A stretch of 64,000 bases of DNA from Streptomyces sp. CBMA291 (GCF_014596525.1 NZ_MSJP01000079.1:1-64000); one strand, 5' to 3'; positions 24,149-32,421 are shown, numbered from the stretch's first letter. Program-made: numbers and translations. The notes: generated from the letters alone by a model not told the origin.

Positions 24149-25234
24149 TCAGATCGCCCAGGCGTACGCGGGCGGTGCCTCGTGGGTCCGGGCGCCGAGT
24201 TCACGGGCGGCGCGGCGGGCCCAGGAGGCGTCGCGGAGCAGTTCCCGGCCGAGGAAGACGGCGTCGGCGGCGCCTTCGGCGAGGATCGTCTCGGCCTGCG
24301 CGCTCTCGGTGATCAGCCCGACGGCGGCCACCGGCAGCCCGGTCTCCTCCTTGACCCGGGTCGCGAAGGGCACTTGGTAGCCCGGGGCGGTCGGGATGCG
24401 GGCGGGGCCGCCGTTGCCGCCGCTGGAGACGTCGAGGAGGTCGACGCCGTGGTCGCGGAGGAGCGCGGCGAAGCGCACGGTGTCGTCGACGGTCCAGCCG
24501 TGCTCGGCGAGCCAGTCGGTGGCCGAGATGCGGAAGAACAGGGGGAGTTCCTCGGGCCAGACGGCCCGGACGGCGTCGACGACCTCCAGGGCGAAACGGG
24601 TCCGGTTCTCGAAGGAGCCGCCGTACTCGTCGGTGCGGTGGTTGCTGTGCGGGGAGAGGAACTCGCCGATGAGATAGCCGTGCGCGCCGTGCACCTCGAC
24701 GACCTCGAACCCCGCGTCGAGGGCGCGGCGGGCGGCGTCCGCGAACTGGCCGGTGACCTCCCGGATCCGCTCCGGGGTCAGCTCGGCCGGAACGGGGCGG
24801 TCCTCGGCGAAGGGAAGGGGGCTGGGGGCGACGGTCTGCCAGCCGGTGCCGTCCTGGGGGAGGGCGCCGCGACCCTCCCAGGGGCGCTGGGACGAGGCCT
24901 TGCGTCCGGCGTGTCCGATCTGGATCCCGGCGGTGGTGCCTTGCTCCTTGAGGAAGGAGGCGATCCGGCGCAGCCCCTCGGTCTGGGCGTCGTTCCAGAG
25001 GCCGAGGTCCGCCGGGCTGATCCGGCCCTCGGGGGAGACGGCGGTCGCCTCGATCAGGATGAGTCCGGTGCCGCCGGTGGCGCGGGCGGCGTAGTGGGCG
25101 AAGTGCCAGTCCGTGGCGACGCCCGTGAGCGGGCCCGTCGTCGCCGCGGAGTACTGGCACATGGGCGCCATCCAGACCCGGTTGGGCACGGTGAGGGAAC
25201 GCAGGGTGTACGGCTCGAACAGGGCGGCGCTCAT
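24149..25234 (-). CDS. Old yellow enzyme, YqjM-type NADH:flavin oxidoreductase
   Basis: A 361-residue FMN enzyme that reduces activated C=C bonds of enals, enones and nitro compounds with NAD(P)H. MAPMCQYSA places Cys26 and Tyr28 as in Bacillus YqjM; HGAHGYLIGEFLSP carries the His pair area and DEYGGSFENRTRFALEVV is the family signature; SSGGNGG and FLGRELL bind FMN phosphate. ATG 25234 has GGAG 6 nt upstream; 16 more in-frame residues upstream look untranslated because they cover the operator region. It is divergent from an ArsR regulator, across 123 bp that hold two perfect inverted repeats, so control by that regulator is likely. Confidence 0.95.
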   Translation of the reverse strand: MSAALFEPYTLRSLTVPNRVWMAPMCQYSAATTGPLTGVATDWHFAHYAARATGGTGLILIEATAVSPEGRISPADLGLWNDAQTEGLRRIASFLKEQGTTAGIQIGHAGRKASSQRPWEGRGALPQDGTGWQTVAPSPLPFAEDRPVPAELTPERIREVTGQFADAARRALDAGFEVVEVHGAHGYLIGEFLSPHSNHRTDEYGGSFENRTRFALEVVDAVRAVWPEELPLFFRISATDWLAEHGWTVDDTVRFAALLRDHGVDLLDVSSGGNGGPARIPTAPGYQVPFATRVKEETGLPVAAVGLITESAQAETILAEGAADAVFLGRELLRDASWARRAARELGARTHEAPPAYAWAI

Positions 25235-25268
25235 GACGGACTCCGTTTCGGATGCCTCGAAGGACGCT

Positions 25269-25324
25269 AGTACGGTACTCATCGTAGTACGGCACCTGTC
25301 AAACTACGAGAGTCCTCGTACAAT
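25269..25324. promoter_or_regulatory. Divergent operator/promoter region between flavoenzyme and ArsR genes
   Basis: Two perfect inverted repeats are present: AGTAC-G-GTACT (25269-25279) and TACGAG-AGTC-CTCGTA (25305-25320). The second lies in the spacer of a plus-strand promoter (CTGTCA 25296-25301, 17 nt, TACAAT 25319-25324) that reads into the ArsR gene 34 nt downstream. The first lies nearer the flavoenzyme start. One or both are probable ArsR-family binding sites. Confidence 0.65.
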
Positions 25325-25357
25325 GGGAGGCGTCCCGGAAGAAGTGGAGCCGCCGCC

Positions 25358-25711
25358 ATGACGACCGCCACCAGTGCCCGCGCCCTCGACCACCCCGAGC
25401 GCGAGGAGATCCGCCTGGAAGCCGTGCTGCACGCCCTCGCGGATCCGGTGCGCCTGCTGATCGTGCGGGAGATGGCACGCGAGGACACCGAACTCAGCTG
25501 CTCGTGCTTCGACCTGCCGGTCACCAAGTCCACCTCGACCCATCACTTCCGGGTCCTGCGCGAGGGCGGCGTCATCCGGCAGACCTACCGGGGCACGGCC
25601 AAGCTCAACTCCCTGCGCCGCGCGGACCTGGACGCGCTCTTCCCCGGACTCCTCGCCGCCGTCCTGGCCGCCGCCGACTCCCGGGCGGCCGGGGAGGAAG
25701 CCGCGCGCTGA
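25358..25711 (+). CDS. ArsR-family transcriptional regulator
   Basis: A 117-residue winged-helix repressor. It begins with an acidic helix, then LEAVLHALADPVRLLIVREM (the family's first helices), DLPVTKSTSTHHFRVLREGG (recognition helix) and IRQTYRGTAKLNSLRRADLD (wing). The alpha3-like CxC motif (LSCSCFD at about 46-52) may bind a metal or a reactive electrophile, or form a redox switch. ATG 25358 is preceded by GTGGAG. Because it is divergent from an old yellow enzyme gene, an electrophile- or quinone-responsive repressor of that gene is a reasonable inference. Confidence 0.92.
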   Translation: MTTATSARALDHPEREEIRLEAVLHALADPVRLLIVREMAREDTELSCSCFDLPVTKSTSTHHFRVLREGGVIRQTYRGTAKLNSLRRADLDALFPGLLAAVLAAADSRAAGEEAAR

Positions 25712-25726
25712 CGACCTCCCGGCGGA

Positions 25727-25752
25727 CGGGCCCTTCCCCGGGGAAGGGCCCG
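25727..25752. terminator. Perfect 26-bp palindromic terminator
   Basis: CGGGCCCTTCCCC (25727-25739) is immediately followed by its exact complement (25740-25752). It sits between the ArsR stop (25711) and the convergent DUF305 stop (25817) and can serve both strands. Confidence 0.85.
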
Positions 25753-25816
25753 CCACGGCGACCTCCTCGGAGGAGAGGGGCTCAGCCGGCCGGAGGTACG
25801 GGGCCCGGCCGGCCCG

Positions 25817-26470
25817 CTACAGCGACCGCATCCGCTGGATCTCCGCGGTCTGCTGGGCGATCACGTCGTTCGCCATCTCCTCCACCAGGACGTTGTTGCC
25901 CTGGCTCAGGACCTCGGTCGCCATCGTCACCGCCCCCTCGTGGTGAGTGATCATCAGCTTCAGGAACAAGGCGTCGAAGGTCTTGCCCCGGGCGTCCCTC
26001 AGCCGCCCCAGCTGCTCCTCGGTCGCCATGCCCGGCATCGCGCCGTGGTCGTGGCCCGACAGGGCGCGCGGACCGCCGTTGTTTTTCAGCCAACCTTCCA
26101 TCGCGCCGATCTCCGGCCCCTGCGCCGCCGCGATCCGCTCGGCCACCTTCTTCACCCGGGGGGAGTCCGCCCGCTCGGGGACCAGCGCCGTCATGGTCAG
26201 GGCCTGTCGGTGGTGGGCGATCATCATCTGCGCGTACCGGAAGTCCGCGCCGTTCGGGCTCTCGTCCGGGAGCAGCCGCGCCGCCTCCTCCGGCGACACC
26301 CGCCGGGCCGGTCCGCCGGGCTTCCCCGGCACCACCACCGTGTTCCCGCTCGGCGCCGACCGAGGCGCGTCCCCGCCGGGTGTCGACTCGCAGGCGGTCA
26401 GGGCGAGTACGGCGACGGCGGACAGGGCGGCGACGGCGACGACCGGACGCTGACGGCGGATCAACAACAC
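25817..26470 (-). CDS. DUF305 lipoprotein
   Basis: A secreted lipoprotein of about 217 residues. The signal peptide RRQRPVVAVAALSAVAVLAL ends in the lipobox LTAC, giving a diacylglyceryl-Cys anchored outside the membrane. The DUF305 domain is a ferritin-like duplicated helix pair with YAQMMIAHHRQALTMTALV and LKLMITHHEGAVTMATEVL; the HH pairs and nearby Met residues suggest metal (perhaps copper) binding. An unusual start: GGAGG lies just before GTG/TTG/TTG codons (26470, 26467, 26464), and the TTG at 26464 has the best spacing. It is divergent from the LVIVD-repeat gene, a pairing common in Streptomyces. It must be secreted like its partner. Confidence 0.9.
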   Translation of the reverse strand: MLLIRRQRPVVAVAALSAVAVLALTACESTPGGDAPRSAPSGNTVVVPGKPGGPARRVSPEEAARLLPDESPNGADFRYAQMMIAHHRQALTMTALVPERADSPRVKKVAERIAAAQGPEIGAMEGWLKNNGGPRALSGHDHGAMPGMATEEQLGRLRDARGKTFDALFLKLMITHHEGAVTMATEVLSQGNNVLVEEMANDVIAQQTAEIQRMRSL

Positions 26471-26606
26471 GACCTCCAGGTGGACTTGCGGCGGAATGGG
26501 GCCGATCCTGGCACTTTTCTCGCGGGGGCGATCGAAAACCTTCATGACGTCTGTGTTGCCATCTGTTGAGATGTACACGGCGAAGAACATACTGCCGGGG
26601 TCCCAC

Positions 26607-26626
26607 ACCGTTCGACACCGAACGGT
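26607..26626 (+). promoter_or_regulatory. Inverted repeat just before the LVIVD gene
   Basis: ACCGTTCG-ACAC-CGAACGGT is a perfect 8-bp inverted repeat ending 16 nt before the GTG start, overlapping the leader. It could be an operator or an mRNA hairpin close to the ribosome site (GGGAGG at 26632-26637). Confidence 0.55.
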
Positions 26627-26642
26627 CACCAGGGAGGACGGA

Positions 26643-28178
26643 GTGACTTCATTGCGTACCCCGCGCACACCATCCACCACACGCGACCCGCGTGCACGGA
26701 CGAGACGGCTGGCCGTGGCATCCGCCGCCGCCGGACTCCTCGCCACCCTGTTCACGACCGGGCCCGCCTCGGCCACCCCCGGCCCCGGGGACACCCCCGT
26801 CGAGACCCCGGTCTCCTCGCGGCAGGTCGCCGACACGCGCTCCGCCATCCGGAGCGGCGAGATACCCGGCGTGGACGAGATCGTCCACAGCGCCAACATC
26901 CAGCACCTCGCGAACGTCCCCAAGGACGCGCTGCCGAGCCTCAACACGGATCTCGCGTTCCAGGGCAGGTACGCCTTCGCGGGCAACTACGACGGCTTCC
27001 GCATCTTCGACATCGCCGACCCGAAGGCGCCGAAGACCGTCGCCCAGGTCCTGTGCCCCGGCTCCCAGAACGACATCTCCGTCTCGGGGAACCTGCTGTT
27101 CCTCTCGACGGACTCCTCCCGCAGCGACGACTCCTGCGCCAGCACCACGCAGCCCGCGTCGGTGAAGGAGTCCTGGGAGGGCATGAAGATCTTCGACATC
27201 AGCGACATCACCGACCCCAAGTACGTCGCCTCCGTCGAGACCGACTGCGGCTCCCACACCCACACCCTGGTGCCGAGGAAGAAGGACGTCTACGTCTACG
27301 TCTCCTCGTACGGTCCCGCCGCCGCGTTCCCCGACTGCCAGCCGCCGCACGACGGCATCTCCGTCATCAAGGTGCCCCGCGACGCCCCCGAGCGGGCGGC
27401 GGTCGTCGGCTTCCCCGTCCTCTTCCCGGGCGAGGGACCGGACGGCGGCGGCAACCCCGGCGCCCCGACCAACCCGGGCGTCTCCAAGACCTCCGGCTGC
27501 CACGACATCACCGTGCTGCCCGACAAGGACCTCGCCGCGGGCGCCTGCATGGGCGACGGCATCCTCTTCGACATCTCCGACCCCGTGCGCCCGCAGGTCC
27601 TCGACCGCGTCCAGGACAACGTCAACTTCGCCTTCTGGCACTCCGCGACCTTCAACCAGAAGGCGGACAAGGTCGTCTTCACCGACGAGCTGGGCGGCGG
27701 CGGCGCGGCCACCTGCAACGCGGCCGTCGGCCCGAACCGGGGCGCGGACGGCATCTACGACATCGTCGGCAAGGGCCGCAAGAGCAAGCTCGTCTTCCGC
27801 GGCTACTACAAGATCCCGCGCCACCAGGCGGACACCGAGAACTGCGTCGCCCACAACGCCTCGCTGATCCCGGTCAAGGGCAGGGACCTCATGGTCCAGG
27901 CCTGGTACCAGGGCGGCGTCTCCGTCTGGGACTTCACCGACTCCGCCAGGCCGAAGGAGATCGCCTACTTCGAGCGAGGCCCGCTCTCCGCCACCGAGAT
28001 GGCGACGGGCGGCTCCTGGTCCGCGTACTACTACAACGGCCACATCTACTCGAACGACATCGCCAAGGGACTCGACGTCCTGAAGCTCTCCGACCCCCGC
28101 ACCGACCCCGCCGCCCGTCTCCGGATGGACGAGCTGAACGTCCAGACCCAGCCCGACTACTCGGACTTCGACGACTGA
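26643..28178 (+). CDS. Secreted LVIVD-repeat beta-propeller protein
   Basis: A 511-residue exported protein. The N-terminus ARTRRLAVASAAAGLLATLF with an A-S-A cleavage site is a signal peptide with a twin-arginine look. The mature part has LVIVD-type blades: GNYDGFRIFDIADPKAPKTV, GMKIFDISDITDPKYVASVE, GILFDISDPVRPQVLDRVQD and GVSVWDFTDSARPKEIAYFE. Several His and Asp sit in conserved loops (CGSHTHTLVP, SGCHDITVLP, ENCVAHNASLIP), suggesting metal sites. Start GTG 26643 follows GGAGG by 5 nt. Function is unknown; the divergent DUF305 lipoprotein is the likely partner outside the cell. Its end overlaps the convergent TetR gene by 22 bp. Confidence 0.9.
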   Translation: MTSLRTPRTPSTTRDPRARTRRLAVASAAAGLLATLFTTGPASATPGPGDTPVETPVSSRQVADTRSAIRSGEIPGVDEIVHSANIQHLANVPKDALPSLNTDLAFQGRYAFAGNYDGFRIFDIADPKAPKTVAQVLCPGSQNDISVSGNLLFLSTDSSRSDDSCASTTQPASVKESWEGMKIFDISDITDPKYVASVETDCGSHTHTLVPRKKDVYVYVSSYGPAAAFPDCQPPHDGISVIKVPRDAPERAAVVGFPVLFPGEGPDGGGNPGAPTNPGVSKTSGCHDITVLPDKDLAAGACMGDGILFDISDPVRPQVLDRVQDNVNFAFWHSATFNQKADKVVFTDELGGGGAATCNAAVGPNRGADGIYDIVGKGRKSKLVFRGYYKIPRHQADTENCVAHNASLIPVKGRDLMVQAWYQGGVSVWDFTDSARPKEIAYFERGPLSATEMATGGSWSAYYYNGHIYSNDIAKGLDVLKLSDPRTDPAARLRMDELNVQTQPDYSDFDD

Positions 28179-28810
28179 GACGACGGCCTGAAAGGAGGTG
28201 TGCCGTCGGGCGGACCCCCGTCCGGCGGCACGCCCGCCTCCCAGTCCAGTCCGTACCGGTGGAACAGCTCCGCCCGCAGCCGCGCCAAGGGCAGGGGCGC
28301 GCCCGGCAGCAGCACCGCCACCACCGCACCCATCAACTGGGCGCGCAGCAGCGGATAGTCCGTTTCCACGTCGTCGGAGCCGTACCGCGTGACGGTGTCC
28401 CGCAGCAGGAAGGCCAGCCGCTGCTGCTCCTCGCACCGCACGAACCCCTCGGCCTGGAGGATGCCCGCCATGTGGGTCCGCATCAGCGTCGGGCGCTCCG
28501 CCGCGAGTCCCAGGATCGCGTCGATCGCGCGGGCCATCCGCTCCCGGCCGTCCTCCGTGCGCGGCGCGCGGTCGAGCCCCGCCTCCAGGGTGAGGTGCAT
28601 CAGCCGGTGCACGGCCGCCTGGAGCAACTGCCGCTTGCCCGGGAAGTAGTACGAGACGAGTCCCCGCGCGGTACCGGCCCGCTCCGCTATGTCACCGAGC
28701 GTCGTCGCCTCGTAACCCCGGGTGTCGACGAGGTCCACTGTGGCGCGCAGAATGCGCTCCCGCGACCTGCGTCGCAGTTCTTCATTGACCGATGGGCTAC
28801 GCGGGGACAT
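28157..28810 (-). CDS. TetR-family transcriptional regulator
   Basis: A 217-residue repressor. The HTH is classical: RERILRATVDLVDTRGYEAT, TLGDIAERAGTARGLVSYYF, PGKRQLLQAAVHRLM. The C-terminal ligand domain (about 75-200) contains AERPTLMRTHMAGILQAEGF and a Pro/Gly-rich end. ATG 28810 has AGGAG 6 nt upstream; the frame's earlier TTG at 28843 overlaps a TATATT that looks like the -10. An imperfect inverted repeat (GGCATGCC-TCTGC-GGCATACC, 28864-28884) upstream may be its operator. Target genes are unknown; the LVIVD gene is convergent, so it is not an obvious target. Confidence 0.92.
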   Translation of the reverse strand: MSPRSPSVNEELRRRSRERILRATVDLVDTRGYEATTLGDIAERAGTARGLVSYYFPGKRQLLQAAVHRLMHLTLEAGLDRAPRTEDGRERMARAIDAILGLAAERPTLMRTHMAGILQAEGFVRCEEQQRLAFLLRDTVTRYGSDDVETDYPLLRAQLMGAVVAVLLPGAPLPLARLRAELFHRYGLDWEAGVPPDGGPPDGTPPFRPSSQSSKSE

Positions 28811-28893
28811 GCTGGACTCCTGCGTTGACTGGCTGCGGGCCAATATACTCGGCGCATTCCGTCGGCATGCCTCTGCGGCATACCCGCGGAACA

Positions 28894-28938
28894 GCCGTCT
28901 GTTCTGGGCGACACGGGGGATCGTCCAGAACAGACGGC
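28894..28938 (-). terminator. 14-bp perfect hairpin after the PAP2 gene
   Basis: GCCGTCTGTTCTGG (28894-28907) and CCAGAACAGACGGC (28925-28938) are exact complements around a 17-nt loop. The stem begins 1 nt after the PAP2 stop codon and precedes the TetR promoter, so it most likely ends the M56-PAP2 transcript. Confidence 0.82.
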
Positions 28939-28939
28939 G

Positions 28940-29683
28940 TCATACCGCACCTCCGCTCCGGCTCCCCGTGCCGCCGTGTCCCTTCCGCGTACGGCGCCGC
29001 TCGCTCCGGCGGTACGCCAAGACCGTCACGGCCACCAGGCACCAGCCGAACAGCCAGCCGCCCAGGACGTCCGAGGGCCAGTGCACGCCCAGATAGACCC
29101 GCGTCCAGCCGACCCCGAGCACCGAGAACACGGCGACGCCCGTCAGGGTGCCCCAGCCGCGCCACTCGTCCCGCCAGTGCGACGCGAGCACCCAGAGCAG
29201 CAGTCCACAGGTCACCGTCGCCGTCAGGACGTGCCCGGACGGGAAGGCGGCGTACCGCGCCGAGTCCACCGGGTCCACCCAGTGCGGTCGCTCCCGCCCC
29301 ACCAGCGCCTTCAGCCCCTGCTGAAGCCCCACGGTCAGCAGGCTCACGCCCGCCACCCACAGGGCGGTGCGCCACTCCCGCCGCCACCACAGCAGCAGCG
29401 CCGTCGCGGCGGCCAGGGCGCGCATGGTCCACGGGTCCCACACCCAGTCGCTGAGCACCCGGTTGAGATGGGTGAACCCAGGGTGGGCGACGGCGTGCCG
29501 GTGGAGGGCGACGGAGACCGAGCGGTCGAAGGAGAGCAGCGGCGCCCAGCCCACGGCGACGAGCACGAGCAGCAGAACGGCCAGGACCCCGGTGACCACG
29601 GCGGAGGTACGCATCCCCCGATCCTGCCGGACCCCCGGCTCCGGGCGTACCCCGACACCGGGCACGCCCTCCCCGGCCGTCAT
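28940..29683 (-). CDS. PAP2-family membrane phosphatase
   Basis: A 247-residue membrane protein with about six hydrophobic helices and the three acid-phosphatase motifs: KALVGRERP (K-x6-RP), PSGH, and TRVYLGVHWPSDV (R-x5-H-x3-D). Enzymes of this type dephosphorylate undecaprenyl pyrophosphate, phosphatidic acid or related lipids at the outer membrane face. The ATG at 29683 overlaps the stop of the upstream M56 peptidase gene (ATGA), so translation is coupled; MRTSAVV at 29614 is an alternative start closer to the first helix. The C-terminus is Arg/Gly-rich. A hairpin ends the operon. Confidence 0.92.
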   Translation of the reverse strand: MTAGEGVPGVGVRPEPGVRQDRGMRTSAVVTGVLAVLLLVLVAVGWAPLLSFDRSVSVALHRHAVAHPGFTHLNRVLSDWVWDPWTMRALAAATALLLWWRREWRTALWVAGVSLLTVGLQQGLKALVGRERPHWVDPVDSARYAAFPSGHVLTATVTCGLLLWVLASHWRDEWRGWGTLTGVAVFSVLGVGWTRVYLGVHWPSDVLGGWLFGWCLVAVTVLAYRRSERRRTRKGHGGTGSRSGGAV

Positions 29684-30615
29684 CCCAGTGCGCGGAGCGC
29701 CGGTACGAAAGCCACGAGCACCGGGACCACCGGCACCAGGGCGGCGGCGGCCGTCAGGCGCAGGCGGTGGCTCGCGGGGAGCCGGGGCGTGGCCGAGAGC
29801 AGTCGGTTCACCCGCTGCGGAAGGTCCGCGTCGGGGGCGGAGCCGGGTCCGAACACGCCCCGGTCCTCGTTCAGTTCGACGAGGGCGAGGGCGATCGTCA
29901 GGCGTCCGAAGCGGCGCGAGGCCACATCGTCGGCGGCCAGCTCCACCAGACGGTGCATCTCCTCGCGGAAGGCCGCGAAGACCGGGACGCCGGGGAATCC
30001 CGAGGCCAGCGCCGCCGAGCAGTGCAGGAGCCAGTCGTGCCGGGCGCGCGCGTGCCCCTGCTCATGGGCGAGGAGGGCGTCGAGCTGGCGTCCCTTCAGC
30101 CGCCGCAGCGCCGCCGTGGTGACGACCAGTCGGGGTGCCGCCCCGGCCAGCCACCAGGCGCCCGCCCGCTCGCCCTCCAGGACGACGAGCCGCTCGTCGC
30201 CCGGCTGTTCGCCCGGCAGCAGGGGCGCGCGCACGAGCAGCTCGCCGCGCCGCCGGCGGCGCCCGGCGCGGGCCAGGCCGATCTCCCGGCCGAGCATCGC
30301 CCCGGACCACAGCCCACCGGCCGCCAGGGCCACCGCGAGCACGGCGGACCAGGGGCCGCTCGTGCCGAGTTCGTAGGCCTCGACCACCGCGCGCGGTGCG
30401 GGCGCGAAGAGCTGCCCCCGGACGGCCTGCCAGGCGGCGGAGGCGCTGAACGTCATGGAGAGCGCGAAGCTCAGCAGCACGGCGGCGACCACGCACTGCC
30501 AGGCCCAGAGGGCCACCACGGGTTCTCGCTCCGCCCAGTGCGCTCGCGCGAGGAGCCGGGGAGCCGTGAGGGCGGTCAGAAGGCCGAACAGGAACAGCGC
30601 GAGGGAGACCCACAT
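29680..30615 (-). CDS. M56-family (BlaR1-like) membrane zinc peptidase
   Basis: A 311-residue membrane protein with hydrophobic helices at the N-terminus, around 85-105 and at the C-terminus. The zinc motif is LLAHEQGHARARHDWLLH (HExxH), and a downstream Glu in RLVELAADDVASRR is the third ligand. In Streptomyces such genes usually follow a BlaI/MecI-type repressor gene; none is present here, and the upstream 330 bp holds only repeats. ATG 30615 is chosen because the first helix (MWVSLALFLFGLLTAL) begins there. The gene is coupled to the PAP2 gene. Substrate unknown. Confidence 0.92.
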   Translation of the reverse strand: MWVSLALFLFGLLTALTAPRLLARAHWAEREPVVALWAWQCVVAAVLLSFALSMTFSASAAWQAVRGQLFAPAPRAVVEAYELGTSGPWSAVLAVALAAGGLWSGAMLGREIGLARAGRRRRRGELLVRAPLLPGEQPGDERLVVLEGERAGAWWLAGAAPRLVVTTAALRRLKGRQLDALLAHEQGHARARHDWLLHCSAALASGFPGVPVFAAFREEMHRLVELAADDVASRRFGRLTIALALVELNEDRGVFGPGSAPDADLPQRVNRLLSATPRLPASHRLRLTAAAALVPVVPVLVAFVPALRALG

Positions 30616-30945
30616 GGGCGTCACCCTATGAGCGGGATACGGGCCCGGGGTACGGCCTCGCACGCCAAGTGACGCACACCACGGTTTCGTTGCCGCCCGG
30701 GGAAGGCCCCGGCACCGGGAGGGCGGCCCGGCGCGGGGAGGGCGGCCCGGCGCGGGGAGGGCGGCCCGGCGTGGGGAGGGCGGCGTCGCACGCGGGCCCC
30801 TCCCGCCGGGCCGCAGACTCAGAAGCAGGCCCAGCCCCAGCCCCGGGCTTCCAGTCCCAGCCTCAGCCTCAGCCTCGGGCTCCCAGTCCCAGCCCCAGCC
30901 CCGGGCTCCCAGCCCCAGCCCCGGGCTCCCCGCGGTGAAGGCGGG
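30616..30945. repeat. Gene-free spacer with two low-complexity repeat blocks
   Basis: About 30711-30786 contains a 19-bp unit (GGCGGCCCGGCGCGGGGA) repeated three and a half times. About 30827-30931 is a C/A/G-rich microsatellite of CAGCCC-like hexamers broken by CCCGGGCTCCCAG units, just after the DUF5134 stop in transcript order. The M56 promoter must lie in the remaining part. I see no gene. Confidence 0.8.
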
Positions 30946-31539
30946 TCAGAGCGTCACCAGCATCGCGACCATCGCGAGCGCCATCGAGAGGCGGCAGACC
31001 CGTGCCAGTTCCGGCCGGGCGCTCCCGGCGGGCCCTCCTCCGCCGGTGCCCGCAGGGACCGCTCCCGGGACCGGCCCCGGCGCGGGTCCCGGCGCCGGGA
31101 CGAGCCGCGCGCCCGTGTGGAGCACGTACACCCCGTAATAGAGGAGGAGGCTGCCGGTGAGTACGGGGACGCCCGCCGTCGTGCCCCCGTGGTGCGCCGT
31201 GTGTGCTCCGGGGCCGGCCGCCGCCATCGCCACCGCCATGTAGACCATGGCGAGCGAGCCCACCAGGTGGTGCAGATGGTGGCCGCCGCGGCGGATCGCG
31301 AAGAGGCCGTGCAGGGCGGCCGTGCCGAACACCGCCGCGTACACCGTCCAGCTCCACTCGGGCGGGGTGAGCGCGGCGGCGGGCAGCGCCATGGCGGCCA
31401 TGCCGAAGCCCATCACCGCCTCGCCGCCCGCCGCCCGGCGCTCGATCCCGGTGCCCTCGCGCATGCGGAGCAGGCAGTACGCCCCCGTGGCCGCGCACAG
31501 CGCGACCATCAGCCATCCGGACAGGGCCGCTCCGTGCAC
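30946..31539 (-). CDS. DUF5134 integral membrane protein
   Basis: A 197-residue membrane protein with about five hydrophobic helices and several His residues at helix ends (LHGLFAIRRGGHHLHHLVGS, HTAHHGG, YVLHTGARL), typical of DUF5134. It has no known function. A Pro-Gly-Ala repeat (APGPAPGPVPGAVPAG) precedes the last helix. The GTG at 31539 follows GGGGAGG by 7 nt, which decides the start against an upstream in-frame extension. It is divergent from a GNAT gene. Confidence 0.8.
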   Translation of the reverse strand: MHGAALSGWLMVALCAATGAYCLLRMREGTGIERRAAGGEAVMGFGMAAMALPAAALTPPEWSWTVYAAVFGTAALHGLFAIRRGGHHLHHLVGSLAMVYMAVAMAAAGPGAHTAHHGGTTAGVPVLTGSLLLYYGVYVLHTGARLVPAPGPAPGPVPGAVPAGTGGGGPAGSARPELARVCRLSMALAMVAMLVTL

Positions 31540-31713
31540 GGCACACCTCCCCCTCGACGCGGTCCGCTCCCCGGAGGCATGCCCGCCGCCCGCCCGGCAC
31601 ACGCGGGCGCACGGTCGCGCACGGGCGTACGGCAGGGGCGGTGAGGGGGGCGCGTTAGGCTCGGGCCGGGTCGCGCACCGCGATCGTCAGCGCCCGAGGG
31701 GAGCCCTGCTCGC

Positions 31714-32265
31714 ATGGAAACCGCCACGCCTCACGAGACCGGCCGGATCACCTACCGGGAGGCGGTCCTCGACGACGTCCCGGCACTCGTCCCGCTCGTC
31801 GAGTCGGCCTACCGGGGCGACGACAGCCGGGGCGGCTGGACCACGGAGGCGGACCTCCTCCAGGGGCAGCGCACCGACGCCGAGGGGGTGGCGGCGGTGA
31901 TCACCACGCCCGGCAGCTGTCTTCTGGTGGTGGAGCGCGATGGCGTCCTGGTGGCCTGCTGCCAGCTGGAGGACCGGGGCGAGGCGGCCTACTTCGGCAT
32001 GTTCGCCGTCCGTCCCGAGCTCCAGGGCGCGGGACTGGGCAAGCTGATCATCGCGGAGGCCGAGCGCCGGGTCCGCGAGCTGTGGGGCGCGCGGGAGATG
32101 CACATGACGGTGATCTCCGTACGCGAGGAGCTGGTGGCCTGGTACGAGCGGCGCGGCTACCGGCGCACCGGGCGGATGTCGCCGTTCCCTTACGGGGACG
32201 AGCGCTTCGGGGTGCCTCAGCGTGACGACCTGGAGTTCGAGCTCCTGGTGAAGCCGCTGGCGTGA
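31714..32265 (+). CDS. GNAT-family N-acetyltransferase
   Basis: A 183-residue acetyl-CoA-dependent transferase. Conserved motif A is seen in AYFGMFAVRPELQGAGLGKL (the R/Q-x-x-G-x-G/A acetyl-CoA loop as QGAGLGK), then IIAEAERRVRELWGAREMHM, and motif B in ELVAWYERRGYRRTGRMSPF. The substrate, a small amine or protein N-terminus, is not predictable. ATG 31714 has AGGGGAG about 10 nt upstream. Monocistronic and followed by a hairpin. Confidence 0.93.
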   Translation: METATPHETGRITYREAVLDDVPALVPLVESAYRGDDSRGGWTTEADLLQGQRTDAEGVAAVITTPGSCLLVVERDGVLVACCQLEDRGEAAYFGMFAVRPELQGAGLGKLIIAEAERRVRELWGAREMHMTVISVREELVAWYERRGYRRTGRMSPFPYGDERFGVPQRDDLEFELLVKPLA

Positions 32266-32288
32266 GCCCTCCGGCGGAAGAAGGGATT

Positions 32289-32328
32289 CCCCCCTGAGTA
32301 ACAGGAAAAACTTCTGTTGACAGGGGGG
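32289..32328 (+). promoter_or_regulatory. Two-part hairpin after the GNAT gene overlapping a -35 hexamer
   Basis: CCCCCCTG (32289-32296) pairs with CAGGGGGG (32321-32328); inside it AACAG (32300-32304) pairs with CTGTT (32314-32318) around a 9-nt A-rich loop. It may end the GNAT transcript. Its right arm overlaps a perfect TTGACA (32317-32322), which has only a weak A/T-rich -10 near 32340. Confidence 0.55.
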
Positions 32329-32356
32329 TGTTACCGGAAATTTTCCCATGCTCCTC

Positions 32357-32386
32357 TTGTGGCGAAGAACCGTCGGTGGTTACGGT
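32357..32386 (+). promoter_or_regulatory. Probable promoter of the DUF6421 operon
   Basis: TTGTGG (32357-32362), an 18-nt spacer and TACGGT (32381-32386) stand 35 nt before the ATG at 32422, which has its own GGAGGAAG ribosome site. Confidence 0.5.
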
Positions 32387-32421
32387 GTCTTTACGCGAGG
32401 TTCTCCTGTGGAGGAAGTGGC

